Shown piece after piece: positions 60,256 through 64,000 of a stretch of 64,000 bases of DNA (its first letter is position 1; each line of letters opens with the position of its first letter). Source of the DNA: Ailanthus altissimus (Eukaryota; Streptophyta; Magnoliopsida; Sapindales; Simaroubaceae); contig OX327684.1 in the NCBI GenBank assembly GCA_946807835.1, positions 14,284,501-14,348,500 on the forward strand, written 5' to 3'. Position numbers and translations under genes: made by a program. The notes under the pieces were generated by a model. It had not been told where the DNA came from. It saw only the letters and a program-made list of their open reading frames with translations, and did not search any database.

Positions 60256-61977
60256 AGAATAAAAATTAATTTTTAAGTGAAATTAATACTAAAATTGATA
60301 TTCTCCTATAAATAATATCAAAAATATTTTTAAATCAAATTAGTGCTAATGCTGATATTCACTTACACGGTGTTTCTTAAAGTTTTGTTAGAAAATTAAT
60401 TATAGCCATGCTGATCGAACCTTGTCTTTATGGAGTTGAACTGGTTTGTGAGTTGACATTATTTTCAAATTCATTGAAAAATTTAAAGTTACGTCATTGA
60501 CTTGTGAACTTCTGTCTTAGAGGAGTTGCATACATTATTTGACTTCTGATAGTTTATGATATTCAAATTACAGCCTATTTCATTAATTGCACACTTTTTA
60601 TTTGTTGAGAATACGATTTTATCTTGAAAGAGATAAAACCACTGCAGCTACATGCATTATTTTGTTTCGACCAATCCAATCTGTATTATTTATTATACGC
60701 AATTTTGATTTTTGACTCTATTGAATCATTCAATCAAGTATCCTTTTTCTATTCTATCTCTCACAGTATTGTCATATTCTTCAGCACTGGTTTCTCAACA
60801 GATCAGAACAAGGATTCTTCCAGCTTTAAGAAGCAAGGTAAGGCCCTCAAATTCTAGAGGAATATGTCCACTTATTGCATTTGGCTTCCGGCCGTCATCC
60901 CTGTGAGTTTGGTTTTGTAAAGAGAACCATCTAATTGGTAAGCAAATAAAGCAACTCTAATTCTTCTTTCTTGTACTGTTCTCTCTAACTCCAAGCATTT
61001 GTTTTCAAGTAACATGGTTCACTGACAGTTAAGTGTTATATTGAAATGTAGCATATGATGCACACATAATTAACTAGGATCATTTGTAATAGGGACTGGG
61101 GCCGAAAAGATAATTTGTAATAGTATTTCATTAGCTGATCTTGGTCTTGGCCTGGCCCGCTGCCTAGATGCTTGTCGGGAGAAACTTTTTTTTGACAAGA
61201 TTGCTTAGAGGTCCCCAGTGCTTCTGTCGCATGCATTGACTGGCCTTCGAATCCGCCAAATTCTGAACTTAGACTCCAATTATGAACTTATCCTTTTACC
61301 ACCCTATTTTAATTTCTCTCTCAATGATATGAATCGGACTTATTTCCCACGTCATATTTGTCTACTGATCCCATGCTTTCAGGAGCACTTAATGTTCTGA
61401 TAAAAATTTCACTGATCTTGAAAAAATGGTCGAGGCATTTATTTTTTCCGAGTTATCTTAGAAAATTTATATAAAGTCACTATTTTTAAAGACCGTAATC
61501 TGTCATAACTGAAAATTATTTGGTTAATAATTATTAGTCAAAAAAAAAATTAATGAACAAAATTATCATTATTAATAACATAATTCAAAAAAAAATCTTA
61601 CAATAGATTTTATCTTTTATATTTATCTTGCATGTTAAAGTATATTTTAAAAAATAATGTATTAAATAAATATTAATTATAATAAATAATTTTAAAATTT
61701 ATATTATTTTATTATTTAATTTTTATTTTCTTAAAAATATAATTTGAGATATTTGATATTATTCTTTATTTTTATGCATCTGTTTTTTTTTTTACATTAA
61801 ATATATATTTTTAACACGGTGGAATCTAATTTTTGACTTTTTAAAATTAATACATTCTTGACTTTTGACTAAAGCTTTGTTCCTGCTGAAGAGTAAGACC
61901 AATTAATAACAATTTTATAAGTTTATAATCTTTGATTTGAGGCTACTGTATCCACAACCATTATATCATTATCAATG
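60256..61977. other. Intergenic, nothing recognised
   Basis: Short frames at 60624-60906 lack recognisable domains. A less AT-rich segment at 60830-61400 could be untranslated or promoter DNA of the downstream small gene, but I cannot show this. Confidence 0.35.
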
Positions 61978-62164
61978 CACACTTTGCTCGTGGCGTGCAT
62001 TGTAACACATGTCACAAGCCCAATAAGTACACTTTGCTTGTGGTGCGCACGATAACGCACACCACAAGCCCAACAAGCACACTAGGCTTGTGGTGCATAT
62101 AGTAGCGCGCCACAAGCCCAACAAGTACATTTTGGTGTGCACTTTAACGCACACCACAAATTAC
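61978..62164. repeat. Tandem array of hairpin-forming units
   Basis: About four units of about 50 bp. Each contains a dyad of the form CTTGTGGTGYGC...GCRCACCACAAG followed by CCCAACAAGTACAC (for example 62037-62067). Unit starts are about 61978, 62030, 62078 and 62128. The frame on - is just the repeated translation (LLGLW). Confidence 0.8.
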
Positions 62165-62526
62165 TTTGTTTGTGTACGTATTTTTTTATTTTATAAATTA
62201 ATAAAATAAATAAATAATTTAAAAAAATTAATTAAAAAATTTTACAAAAAATTAAATATTTAATTAAAAAAATAAATAAGGGCAAAATGAAAAAAATATT
62301 ATATCCTTAGTTATTAAAATATAAAAATTTTGACTGATTAAGAAAAATTTGTAACCTCAAAAAGAGGTGAACAGTGACAATTTCCCAAAATTAAATAAAA
62401 ATCACGGCTGTCTGATGCATTACTTTGATGTCTACTTAAGCCTATGTTAGAAAATTTCATCTCGTTATTAGAATTTTAAGCCATGTTCACTGTGTAAAGG
62501 CTATAGTGACCAATCAAGAAAATGCT

Positions 62527-62533
62527 TATAAAT
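62527..62533 (+). promoter_or_regulatory. TATA box of the small basic-protein gene
   Basis: TATAAAT lies 168 nt upstream of the ATG at 62695. A CT-rich leader (ATCTTCTTCTTCTTG, about 62563-62577) follows, as in many plant genes. Confidence 0.6.
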
Positions 62534-62694
62534 GAACCCCACTAGTCACTTATCTTACTCAAATCTTCTTCTTCTTGTTCCTTTCAGTCACTCTGAAAGT
62601 TCCCCTTTTCAGTTATTTCTTTTGTTAGAAACAGATTTCTGCTGCTAAAACAAAGCCTTTTTGAGTATTAGTCACTATTGTTCAATTCAAAATA

Positions 62695-62913
62695 ATGGAA
62701 AATGAAGGTGCCAATTCTCCCACAAGGCAAGGAACCAGAGTTCCTCCAAGGAGAGGTCAAATTAAAGCCAAGATATTAGCAGGGTTAGCAAAGAAAGTAA
62801 AGAATGCAGTAATGGTAACTGGGCAGGGGAAGAAGAAAGGAGAAGGTGGAACCTATTCATCAACTACAGCACCTCAAAGTGCTTACACTTCTGAAGGGCA
62901 TTCAGATTCTTGA
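62695..62913 (+). CDS. Small basic plant protein, 72 residues, function unknown
   Basis: The intact frame runs from ATG (context AATAATGGAA) to TGA. It has three parts: a polar N-terminus (MENEGANSPTRQG), a basic core (VPPRRGQIKAKILAGLAKKV, residues about 16-35) that could form an amphipathic helix, and a Gly/Ser/Thr tail ending SEGHSDS. The motif PPRRGQIK followed by a hydrophobic/basic helix and a SEGHSD-type end recalls a family of short uncharacterised plant proteins, but I know no function for it. The gene has a TATA box, a CT-rich leader and a 3' region with hairpin potential. It is the only gene in the right 5 kb that looks alive. No signal peptide or transmembrane segment is visible. 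Confidence 0.78.
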   Translation: MENEGANSPTRQGTRVPPRRGQIKAKILAGLAKKVKNAVMVTGQGKKKGEGGTYSSTTAPQSAYTSEGHSDS

Positions 62914-62965
62914 TCCCCAGATGGAAGACTCGCCAATATCAAACTCTTCTCATTTTCCTTTTTTG

Positions 62966-63058
62966 ATACTGCTCTTCTCATTTTCCTTTAATTAAGCTTT
63001 GTTGAGTTTCTCTTCTTCCTCTTCCATTTGGGGTTTGCGAAGAAGAGAAGAGCAGTAT
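62966..63058 (+). other. Hairpin-capable 3' UTR segment of the small gene
   Basis: Perfect 14-bp arms ATACTGCTCTTCTC (62966-62979) and GAGAAGAGCAGTAT (63045-63058), extended by T-run/A-run pairing with one bulge. A second 10-bp pair (63009-63018 with 63039-63048) competes. The left arm is also part of a direct repeat CTCTTCTCATTTTCCTTT (62944 and 62972). Confidence 0.6.
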
Positions 63059-63729
63059 AAAAAAAGCAGTCTTAAAAAGTTTTTGTTATTATAGGCTTAG
63101 TGTTCAACATCTTTTAGATGCTTGTTGGAATTTACATGTTGAAGTAAAGACATAATGGGGGGAATAGCCAGTTTCTTCTTTGTAGACATCATGAAGAGGA
63201 GATTGAAGATTGTCACATAGGCTTAAAGTTACATTGTCGTCAGATTCCTATTATTTTTCTCTGTGAAATATTGATTTTCATTCTCAATTTCTTTTCTTCA
63301 TGTTTTAGAAGATGGGGTCCATTTTATGTTCATGATTAGAAGTGTTGAAACCTATCTCTTTCTTTCAATGTGATTATATGTTCTTTTGGCATTAAAGGAG
63401 CAAATAAATTGTTATTCGATTCTTAATTTTATTATTATTATTTCCATAGTTTTATTAGTTATTTTTCCTTATTCTGTCTCTTGTTAGTGTACGTGCTGTC
63501 TAGCATTTTATAGATTATAGAATCATAAGTATCAATGAACCTGTGCTCCAGTACTCCTATTTGAATATGCTCCTTTTGATTGTCAGTGGGAAGAATTAGC
63601 ATCAGTAAAGATCATGCCAGATAAATCTACCCTCCATTCTCAAATCTGTGGGAAATGTTCTGTGTGTATATGGGAGGAAACCAATATGTAATGTGGATTC
63701 ATATCAGTCAGTTTATCTTGGGATTTCCA
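63059..63729. other. Downstream region, no further gene
   Basis: AT-rich 3' flank. A possible AATAAA lies near 63406. No other gene seen. Confidence 0.4.
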
Positions 63730-63739
63730 CCCCCCCCCA

Positions 63740-63766
<27 letters not shown>
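63730..63766. repeat. Poly-C tract (C9-A-C27)
   Basis: Nine Cs, one A and 27 Cs in a row in AT-rich DNA, followed by T and CC. The exact length may be affected by sequencing or assembly. Confidence 0.9.
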
Positions 63767-63770
<4 letters not shown>

Positions 63771-64000
63771 AAAATGGTATAAAGCTCATAAGAAAAAAGA
63801 GGTGGGGATGATCCATTTACTGTGAGGTTCTTTCAAGTGATCTTTGATGAGATGATACAATTCTAAGTTTGAAAAATATGTTATTGATCTAATCAACTGT
63901 TTATAGATTCTAATAGAATGGCACTTGCTATTGATGACTTTTGTTGCCGTATCTATTGATTTTGTAATTTACTATCACTACTTTTTGTGATTGCCTATGA
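63767..64000. other. Right edge, nothing recognised
   Basis: AT-rich, no frame of interest. Confidence 0.4.

Noticed and set aside
61972..62157. Cys/Leu-rich small protein on -
   Set aside because: Translation of the tandem hairpin units; repetition of LLGLW mirrors the DNA repeat.

Overview
The window is repeat-rich plant nuclear DNA, most likely from a dicot. It is AT-rich and contains no bacterial-type operons. It holds LTR retrotransposons, Mutator-like and hAT transposons, a decayed chloroplast insert (trnG, trnR, atpA, atpF, atpH) and remnants of plant genes (GDSL lipase, LOG). Almost every protein-like stretch is a broken transposon or gene fragment. Three open frames look intact: a LOG-type cytokinin-activating enzyme, an unidentified 386-residue protein beside it, and a 72-residue basic protein near the right end.

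Layout. 1-15.5 kb: a Mutator-like element whose broken transposase (+) faces a broken ULP1/DUF1985 gene (-). Between the two lies a very young 9.45-kb LTR retrotransposon (1898-11351; 2852-bp LTRs; target duplication TGTTC). Its interior has lost gag-pol and instead carries two antisense genes, LOG and the 386-residue ORF. Each has a TATAAATA box about 60 nt upstream of its ATG and an AATAAA downstream. 17-34.3 kb: an old intron-containing gag-like element and related non-coding repeats, cut by three solo LTRs of one family (A, B, C, all read on -) and by a hAT derivative filled with an AT-rich minisatellite. A short hAT MITE, a second ULP1 fragment and another copy of the 17-18.5 kb repeat follow. 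35.2-38.2 kb: a hAT relic. 39.5-59.4 kb: two inverted copies of a truncated GDSL-lipase pseudogene. Between them lie the chloroplast insert and another hAT relic. The right-hand copy has itself been hit by a hAT MITE (perfect 8-bp duplication) and by a copia element (5-bp duplication). 59.4-64 kb: an LTR-like stretch, a tandem hairpin array, the small basic-protein gene and a long poly-C run.

How the parts relate. The nested insertions can be put in order because target duplications and paired homologous copies are visible. The most unusual unit is the retrotransposon that has exchanged its own coding region for a complete LOG transcription unit plus an unknown partner gene. Its two LTRs differ at only about four positions by eye, so it moved recently while carrying these genes, presumably using proteins supplied by a related full-length element. 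The rest of the window is mainly TE decay.
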